Below are positions 5,152 to 5,507 of a stretch of DNA of 5,507 nucleotides, piece by piece. The position numbers were made by a program, and so were the translations under genes. The stretch is from Christiangramia sp. (GTDB taxonomy: Bacteria; Bacteroidota; Bacteroidia; Flavobacteriales; Flavobacteriaceae). The number at the start of each line of letters is the position of its first letter. Position 1 is the first letter of the stretch. The notes beneath the pieces are model-generated. The model was given only the letters and a program-made list of their open reading frames with translations. It was not told where the DNA came from and searched no databases. The stretch covers positions 1 to 5,507 of the forward strand of contig JAGXII010000108.1 of assembly GCA_024635735.1 (NCBI GenBank), written 5' to 3'.

Positions 5152-5507
5152 ATGGAGTTTAAAAATACCCTTGAGTTTGCTCAAAAACTAGATATTGATG
5201 ATCCGCTTTCAAAGTATCGTAAGGAATTTATCTTTCCGAAAGTAAGTGGGAAAGACGTAATCTATTTTGTTGGAAATTCTTTGGGGCTACAGCCAAAAAA
5301 CGCTCAGAAGTATGTGAATGAAATAATGAAGGACTGGGCAGAACTTGGCGTGGAAGGTCATTTTTATGCTGATAAACCCTGGTGGGATTATCACGAGAGA
5401 TTTTCAGAAAAACTGGCTAGGGTTGTGGGCGCAAATCCTTCCGAAATTACCGTAATGAATACTCTTACGGTAAATTTACACCTATTGATGGTGTCCTTTT
5501 ACAGGCC
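5152..5507 (+). CDS. kynU: Kynureninase, N-terminal part (3' truncated by window end)
   Basis: From the ATG at 5152 the frame stays open for 118 codons to the window edge. Kynureninase is a cytoplasmic PLP enzyme that cleaves kynurenine or 3-hydroxykynurenine to (hydroxy)anthranilate and alanine, in tryptophan breakdown and, in some bacteria, de novo NAD synthesis. Signatures: YFVGNSLGLQPK at 38-49, WAELGVEGHF at 62-71, PWWDYHE at 76-82, and MNTLTVNLHLLMVSFYR at 102-118, which contains the Leu-Thr pair (105-106) that contacts the PLP phosphate in characterised enzymes. Full-length relatives are about 420 residues, so roughly three quarters of the protein, including the PLP lysine, lies outside. 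The start fits because MEFKNTLEFAQKLD precedes the conserved DPL..YR segment. The gene diverges from the O-methyltransferase gene across a 93-bp region. Confidence 0.95.
   Translation, partial: MEFKNTLEFAQKLDIDDPLSKYRKEFIFPKVSGKDVIYFVGNSLGLQPKNAQKYVNEIMKDWAELGVEGHFYADKPWWDYHERFSEKLARVVGANPSEITVMNTLTVNLHLLMVSFYR

Noticed and set aside
1..5507. CRISPR array, tRNA/rRNA gene, insertion sequence, phage or toxin-antitoxin genes
   Set aside because: I looked for repeats with regular spacing, cloverleaf-like arms, transposase or integrase motifs and small paired genes on both strands and found none; the genes are ordinary chromosomal ones.

Overview
The window looks like chromosomal DNA from a marine-type member of the Flavobacteriaceae (Bacteroidota), possibly near Gramella/Christiangramia, Zunongwangia or Salegentibacter. 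The grounds are AT-rich sequence, start codons without Shine-Dalgarno sites, matches to the Bacteroidota -7 promoter box (TAnnTTTG), and protein families typical of that group (DUF6702, exported M1 peptidase, a TatA/TatB-like subunit). The genus is inferred from remembered family resemblance, not from a search.

Layout, left to right. (1) The 3' end of a gene, cut by the window edge and ending at 521, probably the C-terminal half of a carboxypeptidase-regulatory-like-domain protein. (2) A small exported DUF6702 protein (621-1121). (3) A large exported M1-family zinc metallopeptidase (1187-3481), followed by a strong intrinsic terminator (3503-3531). These three genes share a strand, and two or three of the products are exported, so they read as an envelope cassette. 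(4) A two-gene unit, tatA-like (3564-3845) and a PAP2 membrane phosphatase (3857-4414), 11 bp apart, preceded by two consecutive perfect -7-like boxes. (5) On the minus strand, a class I, metal-dependent O-methyltransferase (4411-5058) that converges on the PAP2 gene with a 4-bp overlap of stop codons. (6) Diverging from it, the 5' part of kynureninase (5152 to the window end).

The genes are mostly household and envelope functions: protein turnover outside the cytoplasm, Tat export, lipid or undecaprenyl phosphate metabolism, and tryptophan/kynurenine catabolism. There is no RNA gene, CRISPR array, insertion sequence, integrase or other sign of transfer, and no gene-free stretch longer than about 100 bp. 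I see no clearly new biological system. The best leads are the uncharacterised exported cassette (1-3481), the repeated GGTAAA hexamer in the 93-bp divergent region before kynureninase, the tandem promoter boxes before tatA, and the imperfect inverted repeat that forms the ends of two convergent genes.
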